Origin: Rhodoblastus acidophilus | GTDB lineage: Bacteria > Pseudomonadota > Alphaproteobacteria > Rhizobiales > Beijerinckiaceae | Length of the DNA stretch: 64,000 nt | Assembly: GCF_900187365.1 (NCBI RefSeq) | Contig: NZ_FYDG01000014.1 | Span: 22,959 to 86,958, forward strand | Reading direction: 5' to 3' | Shown: positions 26,778 to 36,169 of the stretch, one piece after another | Layout: every line of letters begins with the position of its first letter | Numbering within the stretch: position 1 is the first letter of the stretch | The notes under the pieces: model-generated | Databases searched by the model: none | What the model was told of the DNA's origin: nothing | What the model saw: the letters and a program-made list of their open reading frames with translations, nothing else | Position numbers and translations under genes: made by a program

Positions 26778-27154
26778 CCTTCCGCTCCATTGATCCTCAG
26801 TTGATAGACACCCGGCTTTTCAATCAGATATTCGTCTTCACCCGCTCCGCCGATATGCAGATTCTGAATCACCTCACCCTTGGCGTCCATCAGATAGAGG
26901 ACGAAGATCACGCCGTCGGAGCGGAAGCGCAGCCGATGCGGCCGGTCCAGGGTGAACAATTCGGTCACGGCGTTATGATGGCCGACGAAGCGTGGCGGGG
27001 CCGCCGCGCGCGCCAGGGCGTCGTAGCAAGCGAGCCTTTCTCCCGCAGAAGCGACAGCGTGACAGGCGAGCAGGGTTTCGGCCAGCGTCTGAGCAAATCC
27101 AAAGCCGCCTGTGCAGGTCGCGGCAAGCGCCAAAACCAACAGCCGTCGGATCAC
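26750..27154 (-). CDS. small secreted protein of unknown function
   Basis: A 134-residue protein with a signal peptide (RRLLVLALAATCTGGFGFAQ) and a mature part beginning LLACHAVASAGERLACYDAL. This Cys-rich RLxCYD pattern is found at the start of several small periplasmic proteins. The rest is a beta-rich domain (RFRSDGVIFVLYLMDAKGEV, then GVYQLRINGAEGW). It has no recognised family. It overlaps both neighbours and is the middle gene of a pentapeptide/small protein/vWA operon. Confidence 0.65.
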   Translation of the reverse strand: MIRRLLVLALAATCTGGFGFAQTLAETLLACHAVASAGERLACYDALARAAAPPRFVGHHNAVTELFTLDRPHRLRFRSDGVIFVLYLMDAKGEVIQNLHIGGAGEDEYLIEKPGVYQLRINGAEGWRIWLDPE

Positions 27155-27834
27155 TTCTTTCCCAATTCCCAGGCGCGAGGACCGCGCTGCCAGTCCTGCG
27201 GGCAGCCCACGCAGCCGTCCATCACCGCATCCTGGAAGATGGCGTAGCGCTTTAAAGCGCCGGTCATGTCGGCTTTGGCGAGATTGGCGTCGTAGAGCTG
27301 GACTTCCTGCAAATCGGCGTTGACGAGCTTGGCCTGCAAGAAATTGGCGGCGTTGGCGCGGGCGTGTTCGAGCGAGGCCGCCGTCAGGTCGGCGCCGGTG
27401 AAATCGGCGCGCGCGATCCGCGTGAATGACAGATCCGCGCCGCGCAGATTGGCGCCCTTCACGTTCGAACTTTGCATGAAGGCGGCCCAGAGCTTGGCGC
27501 CTTCGAGGTTGGCGCCTTCGAGATTGGCGCCGGTGAGGTTGGCGTGGCGCAAGTCGGCGCGCGCCAGATTAGCGCCCGACAAATTGGCCCCGGACAGGTT
27601 GGCGTCCTTGAGATCGACATGGCGCAGATCGACGCCGGGGCATTGGGTTTTGGGCGCGATCGCGCAGCCGTTCTCCACCCAGGGGTCGGGCCGGGGCTCC
27701 TTGTTGACGATGACATCGTAAGCGCGCGCCGGCGCGCCGAGCGCGGATGTCAGCGCCGCGGCCAAAAGGAAGCGGGAAAGAAAAAGGGGCCAGCGAGAAC
27801 CGGTCGCGCTGCAGGATGGACCGCCATGTGACAT
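27151..27834 (-). CDS. secreted pentapeptide-repeat protein
   Basis: A 227-residue protein from ATG 27834 (AAGAAGGACG lies upstream). A signal peptide ends near APARAYD. From about residue 70 to 200 there are continuous A(D/N)Lxx pentapeptides (ANLSGANLSGANLARADLR and many more), which fold as a right-handed quadrilateral beta helix. A CVGC pair sits near the end (DAVMDGCVGCPQDW). The function is unknown; such helices often make protein contacts. It overlaps the next gene by 4 bases. Confidence 0.85.
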   Translation of the reverse strand: MSHGGPSCSATGSRWPLFLSRFLLAAALTSALGAPARAYDVIVNKEPRPDPWVENGCAIAPKTQCPGVDLRHVDLKDANLSGANLSGANLARADLRHANLTGANLEGANLEGAKLWAAFMQSSNVKGANLRGADLSFTRIARADFTGADLTAASLEHARANAANFLQAKLVNADLQEVQLYDANLAKADMTGALKRYAIFQDAVMDGCVGCPQDWQRGPRAWELGKK

Positions 27835-27985
27835 GAACAACGTCCTTCTTGGGAGTAAGGATTGTGCGCCCATGTCGCATGGACGTTTCGCTGGCCCACG
27901 CGCGCCGCCGCCTGGAATGGGATGGGAGGCGACGCGAGCAAAGACCGGCCGTGAAGGAAATGAGGCCAGCCTGTCTGGGATACGG

Positions 27986-28255
27986 TTATTTCGACTGGGC
28001 CAATTCGGGCGGCAATTCGAAGACCCAGAACGATCCGCCCTGGCTGACCTGCTTGGTCAGATCGGCCATATCGCCGCCCCACAGCGGCACGGCGCCGCCA
28101 TAGCCCGAGGAAATGCCGAGATATTGCTTGCCGTCCTCTTCCCAGGTGATTGGGATCGACACCACGCCCGAGCCGGTCTGGAACTTCCACAGCTCCTTGC
28201 CGTTGCGCGCGTCGAAGGCTTTCACGAAACCGTCTGATGTGCCGGTGACCCCGAA
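27986..28255 (-). pseudogene. PQQ-dependent methanol/alcohol dehydrogenase (XoxF-like), C-terminal stub
   Basis: About 90 residues match the last blade of the eight-bladed quinoprotein propeller: [52 protein letters not shown] and SFWVFELP. The catalytic Asp, the PQQ ligands and the Cys-Cys ring, which lie upstream in the protein, are absent. At its 5' side it is joined to a truncated two-partner-secretion transporter. It suggests that the genome has or had lanthanide-type methanol oxidation. Confidence 0.8.
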
Positions 28256-28281
28256 AACCTCCGGCAATTGATAGCGCAGCT

Positions 28282-29139
28282 CGAAAGCGGCGAATTGACG
28301 CTGAGCGCCGCCGACAGACGCTCGCGCCCGGTGGAGGGCGCGCCCCAATTGTCGCCCATCACATAGCCGGCGAAGCGCGGATCCGGCGGGACGGCGAAAT
28401 TGAAATCCGAACTGCCGGGCGCGGCTCCAGCGCCGATGGTCGCCTTGGGCACGCCCGCGCCGGGGAGGTCGTGTGTCAACAGCAGCGCCCGTTCGATGGC
28501 CGACTGCTGGATATTGGGCTCCCCGGCCAAAGCCTGCGCGATGGTTCCCTTGACCAGTTCGTCGTTCACAAGCGACTCGTTCCTGACGGTGACGGCGCCG
28601 AACTGGCCGACCAGCAGTTTGAGCCGCAACTGGCCGGAGCGGGCGTCCTGGGCGGGCACGTACGTCTTGGCGACGAGATAGCCCTTGCTGCGATAGAGAT
28701 TGGTGAGCTTGTCGGCCATCTCGTAGATTTCGGCCATCGACAGTTTCCGGCCCTCATAGGGGGCGAGCACGGCGCGCGTTTCCTCGGCGCCAAGCGGCTG
28801 TTCGCCGGCGACCGTCACCGATTTGATCAGCAGCTTCTGCTTGGCGTCGAGCCGCAATTGCGGCTCGACCAGTTGCGGCAGCGCCAGCCGCGGCGCCGGC
28901 TCAGGCACGGGCTGGGTGAGGCGCGACTGCTCCGCCTCGCGTGAGGCCGCGCCAGCGGCCGAAGCCGCGCCCGCCGCGCTTTGGGCCAGGGCGGGCGCGC
29001 TCGCCAGTAGGGCGAGGCCCGAGCCGCAGAGCGCGGTGGCCAGGTAGCGGCGGGCAGGAGCAGACATGAGTACAAATCCGACAGGAGACATCTGTAAGCG
29101 CGAAATCGGCAGGGTGCGGAAGCGCAGGCGGGACGCCAT
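28282..29139 (-). pseudogene. two-partner secretion transporter (TpsB/FhaC/ShlB type), truncated
   Basis: A signal peptide is followed by the two POTRA regions: LLIKSVTVAGEQPLGAEET and later [33 protein letters not shown]. The barrel begins at [20 protein letters not shown] and then stops after about 15 residues ([11 protein letters not shown]), where the frame enters the dehydrogenase stub. FhaC-type barrels need about 300 more residues, so it cannot export. Start 29139 overlaps the tpsA-tail stop as TGATG. Confidence 0.8.
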
Positions 29140-32100
29140 CAGTTGGCTCCCGCCGGAGTCGGAGTCTGAGCTGGAGCCGTGGGAACGGACGTCGCCGGTT
29201 GGGCCGGGGACGGCGCGCCGTTCGCCGGCCCAGCGGCGGGCGCGCCGGTCTTGTCGAGATCGAAATGACGGCCGCCGACGTCGAGCGAGCGGATGGTCGC
29301 GCCATAGTTGCTGGCTCCACCGGACCCACCGCCAGAGGCGCCATCGCCTCGGCCGTGATCCCCGGCCTTGTCCTTCGGACGGCGCTTTTCTTCCGGCTCG
29401 GACGGCAGAGGCGCCGGCGCGGTCGGCGCCGCGTCGCTCGGATCCAGCGCGATCTGATTGGCGGCGTCGAACTTCGGCGCGGGCGTTTGCCCGACATTGG
29501 CGGGTTCAGGCGCCGTGGTCGCGGCGGACGGGCCGGCGTCGTTGGCCAGCGCCTGCCGCGTGCCCGCCCCAGCCGCCTGGACTGCGGCGGCGGCTTGGGC
29601 GTTAGCCGCCTTTGCGTCTTGCGCGGCCTTGGCGTCTTGCGCGGCCTTGGCGTCTTGCGCGGCTTTGGCGTCTTGAGCAGCCTTGGCGTCTTGCGCGGCC
29701 TTTAATCCGCAGCGGCTTTGTCGGCGCGATCAGCCAGCACCTGACCGATCGTGCCGTCCAGGTAATATTTGATGTCGGCCATTTGCGACGTCGTCAGGCC
29801 GACCCCATTGTTCTCGACGTTGTTTGTCCCAAAGCCGACGCCATTGGCGTTGGCGTCGGAGTTATAAAATGTCGTGCTGTCGATCTCGGCGTTCGCCGCG
29901 TGCCCGATCAATCCTCCTTGCGAGCGCGCGCCCCCGGACATGGTGACATTGCTGAAGGAGTTGGATATGGCGCCATTGGTGAAAAAGCCCGCAAGGCCGC
30001 CGATCCGGCCCGCCGACGACGAAGCGCCCGTGAGAGCCCCGGTGGCGCTGACGCCGCTATAGCTTGTCTCGGTCGAGGATCCGACCAGACCGCCGACGCT
30101 GTAACCGACAGCCACAGTCACCCCGGAGGCGTCGACATTTCCTGTCGCATGGCTGTTTGTAATGGTCCCCATCAGGCCAGAACCCGTATCCGCGCCGCCG
30201 GATGCAGCAGAATAGCGGCTGCCTTCAATCTTCCCGACCAACCCGCCGGCGCCGGTTATGTTGGCGCCTGAGTTGTCGATGGTGCTGACGACCGTCACGT
30301 TGCCTGTCGCAAGGGCGCCAGTAATGGAGAAGGTCGGGGCATTGGGGAAAAGGTCCATATGCCAGTAACCGAGGTCGACATCGCCGATGAGCCCCCCGGC
30401 GGCGGCGCCGTAAGGCGTTGTATCGTTCGCTGTCACGTTGCCGGTCGCATAGACATTTGCGATGGTTATGGTCTTGCCGGCGAGTCGCTCGTCGCCATAG
30501 GCGCCGTTCACGCGTCCGATCAGGCCGCCCGCCATTGAGCCGCCAATAACGTTACCCGTCGAAAATGAATTGGTAAGTGAAGGGTTGAATATCGACGTAC
30601 TCAAAGTTAAACTGCCAATAAGCCCGTCAGATCCATTTACAGGTCCCGTAGAATAGACAAGGTCTATCGTCGTATCGACGGCTTCGCCAATCAAACCGCC
30701 GTCGGCCGACACAGGCCCTGTGGCATGGGCGTGCGACACACGCGAGGAAATCGAAAACCCTTCGTCATCGGTGTCCGCATACACGAACCCCACCAGCCCG
30801 CCAGCCGTAGAACCCGTCACGTTTGCCGTTGAATAGGCATAGTCGATCGTATTGGCGCTGCCCGCCAGACCGCCGACATGATTGTTTCCTGTAACTGTAC
30901 TGTTCCCACCAACATAGCTGTTGGTTATGGTCACGTTGGTTTTTTCGCTGACAAAGCCGTAAATGCCGCCGATCAGCGCCCCCACATAGCCGTATCCACT
31001 GACATTCGCGTCAACGAGACCGATGTCGCGCAACACCACGGTTCCCGCCGCAGCGGTGAGATTGAGCGCGGCCTTGTCGCCGGTCGCCGTGATCGTCTTG
31101 TTGATATAGAGATTGTTGGCCGCAGCGAGGGTCAAGGACGTATTCGCCGACCACGACAGGGCGTCGTTGACATAGAAATTACCGGAGGCTCCCGTAGCGC
31201 CCATCGTTGTGGAAAGGACAATGTTGTTGCTGCCCAACCGCGCGTTCAGCGTTGCGGCGCTCATGTCGCCGCCCGAGGCCGCGACGGTGAAATCGGTAGG
31301 ATCAAGCGTCCATGTCCCGGTCTTGCCGAGCGCCGCCGACGTCGTGATTTTTGCCTTATCGGCGATGGAGACATGATCGCCGGATGTTTCGATGGTCCCG
31401 CCGTCGCCGCCCTTGCGCGCCGACGCGTCGAGCTTGCCGGAGACCCTGGTCTTGCCGCCATGGGCGTAAAGCTTGATCGCGCCGGACTTGTAGCCGCCGC
31501 CTGTGAGCGCCGCCATGGTGCGCGCCTGCACGATGCCGCTGTTGTTGACCTGCGCCGACAGAATGGCGTCGGCGGCCTTCGCGGTCATGATGACCTTGCC
31601 GCCGTCGGCGCGGATCATTTGCTTGTTTTCGACCAGCGCATTCATCACGCCCTTGTCGATGGTCACGTCAAACAGCGAATCGCCCTCGAAATTGAGGGTG
31701 ATCTTACTGCCGGCCGTCATCGCCACCGCGCCGTAATCGGCGGTAATCGCCCCGCTGTTCGAGACCGTCTTGCCCATCAGCGAGACATAGCCGCCCGCGG
31801 AAGCCGCGATTTTGCCCTGGTTGACGACCGCGGCCGAGGAATTGCCGGCGAACGTATATTTTCCGGCGAGGAAATCCGCGTTGGAAATATCAAGTGTCGA
31901 CGCGACGAGGCCGCCAACATTGACCGAGGCGCCCTTGGCGAACAGCACGCCATTCGGGTTGATGAGGAACACCTGGCCGTTGGCGTTGAGCGAGCCAGCG
32001 ATGGTCGAGGCCTCAGGCCCAGTGACGCGGTTCAGTATGACCGAGGAGGCGCCCGGTTGGTTGAAGCTGACGCTTTCCCCTTGATTGATGGAAAAGCCCT

Positions 32101-32383
32101 GCCAGTTAATAATAGCTTTGCTGGTGGCTTGGGTGATGACGGTCGCAGTGGAAGTCGGCGCCGAAATGGTCGCCGAGCCGGCAACGACTGAGCCGCCCTG
32201 CGGGCCGGCGTGAACCGGTCGGACGAAGACAGCGACGCCAACCAGCGCCGTAGTGGCCAAAAGCAGACACTTGACGGACCGCGCGGAGCCGGTCCCACCG
32301 AGGCTGGGACAATATTGAAAATGAACTTGGAATTCGTTCTCTTTCAGCGATGCCTGTGATGGGCAATCCGCTTGATCCGTCAT
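29139..32383 (-). pseudogene. two-partner secretion exoprotein (TpsA, filamentous haemagglutinin type) with GLUG repeats, frameshifted tail
   Basis: The main frame (893 residues, stop at 29702) has an extended signal peptide, then a TPS domain with INWQGFSINQGESVSF and INPNGVLFAKGASVNVGG (NPNG motif). After it comes a beta-helix with many GLUG-type units ending GGLVG or GGLIG (residues about 480-850). Beyond the stop a second frame continues in register: five Lys-Ala-Ala-Gln-Asp-Ala repeats, a Pro-rich region and GGRHFDLDK, ending at 29139 where tpsB starts. A net shift of one base near 29700-29704 separates the two. Its transporter is truncated, so the pair is dead. Confidence 0.75.
29611..29700 (-). 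repeat. five tandem 18-bp units coding KAAQDA
   Basis: The unit TTGGCGTCTTGCGCGGCC (plus strand) is repeated five times with one to three changes per copy. It codes for a charged helical linker in the tail of the TpsA protein. The frameshift lies directly at the upstream coding edge of this array. Confidence 0.85.
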
Positions 32384-32659
32384 ACAAGTCTCGATTCATG
32401 TAATTTAGATACATTGCTTTACGTAAGGTAAAGCTCGCGCCAAGGGCAGCCTTAATTTTTACATCCAGCAAAACGCCTTCGATGCTGTTTTTAAATGATT
32501 TTATGACTGCCTATAGTCAGGCGTAGGGGTAGCGTTTCGTTGGCATGTTGCTGTTTTAAGCAATATACGCCTGATATTTCGCCATATTTTCTGGCATTCG
32601 CTTGATCTGCGCTAACTACTTAATTTCCCTATACCGGTCTTGCTGCTGGAGTTCTCCCC

Positions 32660-32806
32660 TTCCGCGCCGGCCTCGCCAAGGCGAAGAAGGGCGATATTTC
32701 GCCGCCGATCCGGACCAAAGAGGGCATTCACATTGCTCGCGTGCTGGAATCCGCCGACGCCGGCAAGGAGCCGCTGACCTTCGAGGCGATCAAAGCCGTG
32801 AAATGA
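32660..32806 (+). pseudogene. PpiC/SurA-type peptidyl-prolyl isomerase, C-terminal stub
   Basis: About 48 codons remain, reading AKAKKGDISPPIRTKEGIHI and RVLESADAGKEPLTFEAIK to a TGA. GD-S/GP-KTxxGxHI is the last strand of the parvulin fold. The active-site region is missing. Upstream sequence has no matching frame. Confidence 0.6.
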
Positions 32807-33315
32807 CCGCGCCGCCGGGCGATCGACGCGCTCGCAGCAAACAGGCGCGTCGCCAGCCCTTTTGACGAAACGATGCGCCACCACCCTGCTCCCTTGGTCA
32901 TTCGTCCTAAACGACTGCTATCGGTCACGCGACGCCATACATACTTTTGATCCTCGACGGCTTAGGGTCATGAGTGTGAGTTTATCTTGCTCCCGGAACG
33001 TCCGCTGAGTGAGCGACTCCCGCCGGTGGGACCATCATGTCGTAATCCGCCGGCAAGCGCCGGATGCTTCGACCGTTGCAGGATTAAAGTGACGTCCAAG
33101 CTCGAACTTGCGCTCTCGGCTCATTCCGACGTTACAGCGAGGGTCCGGAAGTAAGTGCTGACGGATTGCGTTAGGGGCTACACGCGCTGGGTCTAAAGTT
33201 CCCATCGCGCAGCTTGCCGCTCGGCAAACTGGCGGCGATGGGGACGGACGATGGCCGCAGTGAATGACGGCGATCTAACGCCAGGTTTTATGGTGCGCGC
33301 ATCTGTCGGCTCGCG

Positions 33316-33330
33316 TTTACAAAACTTTAC
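33316..33330 (-). promoter_or_regulatory. CpxR-type box (GTAAA-N5-GTAAA on the minus strand)
   Basis: TTTAC-AAAAC-TTTAC on the plus strand is the exact complement of the CpxR consensus GTAAA-N5-GTAAA. It lies 90 bases upstream of the Spy/CpxP-like gene, whose operon also encodes a CpxR-like regulator, so it is a likely autoregulatory site. Confidence 0.55.
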
Positions 33331-33375
33331 AGTCGTCGCCTTTCCCAGAAACATGAACCCCTCACCTTCCTCCCG

Positions 33376-33393
33376 TGCACATGTTCATGTGCA
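33376..33393. promoter_or_regulatory. perfect palindrome TGCACATG-TT-CATGTGCA
   Basis: Eight-base arms around TT, ending 26 bases before the ATG of the CpxP-like gene. It could be an operator or a leader hairpin that affects translation. No binding protein is identified. Confidence 0.4.
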
Positions 33394-33419
33394 TGAATTC
33401 ATCGGCGAGGGAGATCGAC

Positions 33420-33929
33420 ATGACAATTGAAACGCAAACGCCCCAGCCGCCGCGGCGCTGGGGAAGAACGGTCCTGGCGGCGGCGCTGCTGCTGGGACTT
33501 GGCGGCGCCGGAGGCTTTGCCCTGGGCGCGTATAAGACGTCATCTTTCTTCTGGCATGCGATGGCGCCGGACAAGCTGACCCCGGAAGAAACCGCCTCCA
33601 TGGTCGAGCGCAAGGTGGACCATGTGCTCTCGCGTGTAGACGCGACCGACGAACAGAAAGCGAAAGTGAACGCCATCGCGAGAGCGGCCGTCGCCGACCT
33701 GTCGAAGCTCGGCTTCACGCCTCGTGAAAGCCGAACAAAATTTCTAAACCTCTTCCGGGCGGACCAGATCGATCCCGACGCCATCGAAGCGCTTCGCGCC
33801 GAGCAAAGCACGAAATGGGACGCGGCGACAAAGCGTATCGCGCAAGCCGTCGCCGAGGCGGGCCAGGTGCTGACGCCCGAACAGCGTCGAGACCTGACCG
33901 AACGCTGGAACCGCCGCGTTTCGAGCTAG
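33420..33929 (+). CDS. Spy/CpxP-like periplasmic stress protein
   Basis: A 169-residue protein with an N-terminal membrane anchor or signal (TVLAAALLLGLGGAGGFALGA) and a helical periplasmic domain. It has two LTxxQ-like motifs, ATDEQKAKV near residue 80 and LTPEQRRDL near residue 155, as in CpxP, Spy and heavy-metal sensor proteins. Such proteins bind misfolded proteins or metals and keep the sensor kinase off. The ATG at 33420 has GAGGGAGATCG in front. It heads a three-gene unit with a response regulator and histidine kinase. Confidence 0.75.
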   Translation: MTIETQTPQPPRRWGRTVLAAALLLGLGGAGGFALGAYKTSSFFWHAMAPDKLTPEETASMVERKVDHVLSRVDATDEQKAKVNAIARAAVADLSKLGFTPRESRTKFLNLFRADQIDPDAIEALRAEQSTKWDAATKRIAQAVAEAGQVLTPEQRRDLTERWNRRVSS

Positions 33930-33982
33930 CTTTTCTGCGCAGCGCTGGGCATGGATGGCATGATCCAATCTGTGGGGAGCCC

Positions 33983-34669
33983 GTGCCCAGCATCCTTCTC
34001 ATCGACGACGACGCCCGGCTCGCCGCCATGGTCGCGGACTATCTGCGCGACCATCAGTTCGAGGTTTTGCACGCCGCGACGGGCGCCGCAGGCCTCGCCG
34101 CGATCAGGCGGCAAAACTTCGATCTGATCCTGCTCGATCTGATGTTGCCGGATACGGATGGCCTCACGCTGTTCAGACCTTTGTCCGCAGCCCGCGTTCC
34201 CATCATCATGCTCACGGCGCGGGGCGATCCCATGGACAAGGTTGTCGGCCTCGAAATCGGCGCGGAGGATTACGTCGCAAAACCCTTCGAGCCGCGCGAG
34301 CTTCTGGCGCGCATCCGCGTGGTGCTGCGGCGGGGCGCGCCGGCGCCGTCCGACAGTCTTCGCTTCGGGCGTCTCGAAATCGACCGGAGCAGCCGCATCG
34401 TGCGGATCGGGGACGAGGAGAAGCCGCTTACGAGCTACCAGTTCGATCTTCTCAACGCTATGGCCGAGCGCGCCGGCCGCGTCCTGTCTCGCGAAACGCT
34501 CGCCGACCTTGTGCGCGGCGGCGAGGACTACGACCCTGCGTTCGATCGTTCGATCGACGTCCACATCGCGCGCCTTCGGGCGGTCCTCGAAGACGATCCG
34601 AAACGCCCGCGCCGAATCCTGACCGTGCGCGGCGCCGGCTATGTGTTCGCAAAGGCGCAGGACCGATGA
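33983..34669 (+). CDS. OmpR/CpxR-type response regulator
   Basis: A 228-residue protein: receiver domain with LLIDDDARLA (acidic pocket), the phosphoacceptor Asp in LILLDLMLPDTDG, TARGDPMDK and the Lys in YVAKPFEPRELLARI. It is followed by an OmpR winged helix (DVHIARLRAVLEDDP, VRGAGYVF). The start is GTG at 33983 after GGGGAGC. It is translated together with the kinase (ATGA overlap). With the CpxP-like gene upstream and a CpxR-type box, it probably controls envelope stress genes. Confidence 0.9.
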   Translation: MPSILLIDDDARLAAMVADYLRDHQFEVLHAATGAAGLAAIRRQNFDLILLDLMLPDTDGLTLFRPLSAARVPIIMLTARGDPMDKVVGLEIGAEDYVAKPFEPRELLARIRVVLRRGAPAPSDSLRFGRLEIDRSSRIVRIGDEEKPLTSYQFDLLNAMAERAGRVLSRETLADLVRGGEDYDPAFDRSIDVHIARLRAVLEDDPKRPRRILTVRGAGYVFAKAQDR

Positions 34670-35973
34670 GGCGCTTCTATCTTCGGATCACCCTTGCGCT
34701 CTTTGCAAGCCTCGCCGTTTTCGCGCTTCTGGCGGGATTGACGGCGGGACTTCTCCGCCTGTTCGACGAGCCTGCGGCGCGATCGTGGCCGGAGACGACC
34801 GCCGAAATCGCCGAGCGTCTCCTGCCGGCCGGCGCCGACCGCACCTCGCTGGCGTCCGAGCTTGCCTTCTGGAGCGAACGCAGCCGCTTCGACCTCGCCT
34901 TGCTGTCGCCAACTGGGGATTTGATCGCCAGAGCGGGCGACGCCCATGAGCTCCCCTCGACGATCCCGAACCATGAACGCCGCGACCGGATTTTTCGCGC
35001 GCCCGGAGGTATTTACGCACTGACGTTCCAGGACGGCCGCCGGTTGATCGCGGTCCCCAAAGCGCGTTTCGACTCGGTTCACGCCCTGCGTTTTCCTCTC
35101 GCATTGCTCGGGTTGGCGCTCGCCGTCGCCATCGGATTTTATCCGTTGATCCGCCAACTCACGCGCCGCCTGGAACAATTGGAGGCGGGGGTCGCGAAAT
35201 TCGGCGAGGGCGATTTGGGCGCGCGCGTCGTCGTCAAGGGCAAGGACGAGATCGCAAAACTCGCGGCGACGTTCAATGGCTCCGCCGACCGCATCGAGAG
35301 CCTCATGAACGCCCACAAGCTTCTCCTCGCCCATGCCAGCCACGAACTGCGCTCGCCTTTGTCGCGGCTCCGCATGGCCATCGAACGGTTGAAGAACGCT
35401 CCGTCCGACGCGGCGGCGCAGAGCGAGACGGCGCGCAACATCGCCGAGCTGGATGCGCTCGTCGACGAGATCCTGCTCGCGTCCAGGCTCCAGGCGGCTG
35501 AACCGACCAAGGAGCCGGTCGATCTCGCCGGTCTTCTCGCCGAGGAATGCGCGGCTTTCGACGTCGAGGCGGTCCTTGCGAACCCGGCGGCGGCGCCGAT
35601 GGTCGAGGGCGATCCGCGCCTCCTGAAGCGCCTGTTTCGCAACCTCCTCGAAAATGCCTCCGTTCATGGGGGGCCGGATGCGCCGGAAGCGATGATCGCC
35701 TCGGGCGAAAGCGAGGTTCGCGTTTCGATTTGCGACCGGGGACCCGGCGTCTCCGCGAGCGACCGCGAAACGATCTTCGAGCCGTTCCATCAAGGCCGGG
35801 CCTCCGCTGGCGGCGCAGGCCTCGGGCTCGCGCTCGTCCGGCAGATCGCCGAGCGACATGGCGGCGGCGTTCGCTGTCTTCCCCGAAACGGCGGCGGCGC
35901 TTGTTTCGAGGTCGAGCTTCCGCTTTTCGTCAGGAAGGACGCGCCGAAGGGGTCTCAGCCGACGGAAAGATGA
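34666..35973 (+). CDS. CpxA/EnvZ-type sensor histidine kinase
   Basis: A 435-residue kinase: first membrane segment near residue 10, a periplasmic sensor of about 110 residues, a second segment (LALLGLALAVAIGFYPLI), HAMP, the phospho-acceptor HASHELRSPLSRLRMAIERL, then the N box NLLENASVHGG, G1 DRGPGV, and G2 GAGLGLALVRQIAERHGG. It phosphorylates the preceding regulator. Periplasmic control by the CpxP-like protein is inferred from operon order. Confidence 0.92.
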   Translation: MRRFYLRITLALFASLAVFALLAGLTAGLLRLFDEPAARSWPETTAEIAERLLPAGADRTSLASELAFWSERSRFDLALLSPTGDLIARAGDAHELPSTIPNHERRDRIFRAPGGIYALTFQDGRRLIAVPKARFDSVHALRFPLALLGLALAVAIGFYPLIRQLTRRLEQLEAGVAKFGEGDLGARVVVKGKDEIAKLAATFNGSADRIESLMNAHKLLLAHASHELRSPLSRLRMAIERLKNAPSDAAAQSETARNIAELDALVDEILLASRLQAAEPTKEPVDLAGLLAEECAAFDVEAVLANPAAAPMVEGDPRLLKRLFRNLLENASVHGGPDAPEAMIASGESEVRVSICDRGPGVSASDRETIFEPFHQGRASAGGAGLGLALVRQIAERHGGGVRCLPRNGGGACFEVELPLFVRKDAPKGSQPTER

Positions 35974-36169
35974 TGATGCTTCGCCCACCGGGCGCCGACT
36001 GATGACGTCCTGATTCAGCGCGGCGCTCACGCGCCTCAGTTGGCGAACCACATGCGCCGCAGCGCTTGATCAAGCCGGACATAGTGGTGGTAAGACGATG
36101 CGGAAACGTGAAGAACGTCTGGCGACGGGCCGAAGAAACGCGCTATGCGACCTGGCTCATTGCGCCCGG

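Larger units (their letters stand above)
32384..33419. other. intergenic region between tpsA and the Cpx-like genes
   Basis: This 1 kb holds the AT-rich tpsA promoter region (32384-32640), a stub of a peptidyl-prolyl isomerase gene (32660-32806), and about 500 bases with no recognisable gene. At its right end are a CpxR-type box and a palindrome in front of the periplasmic stress protein gene. Confidence 0.6.

Noticed and set aside
29611..29700. Phase-variable switching by the 18-bp repeats
   Set aside because: Changes in unit number keep the frame, so the array itself cannot cause the frameshift.
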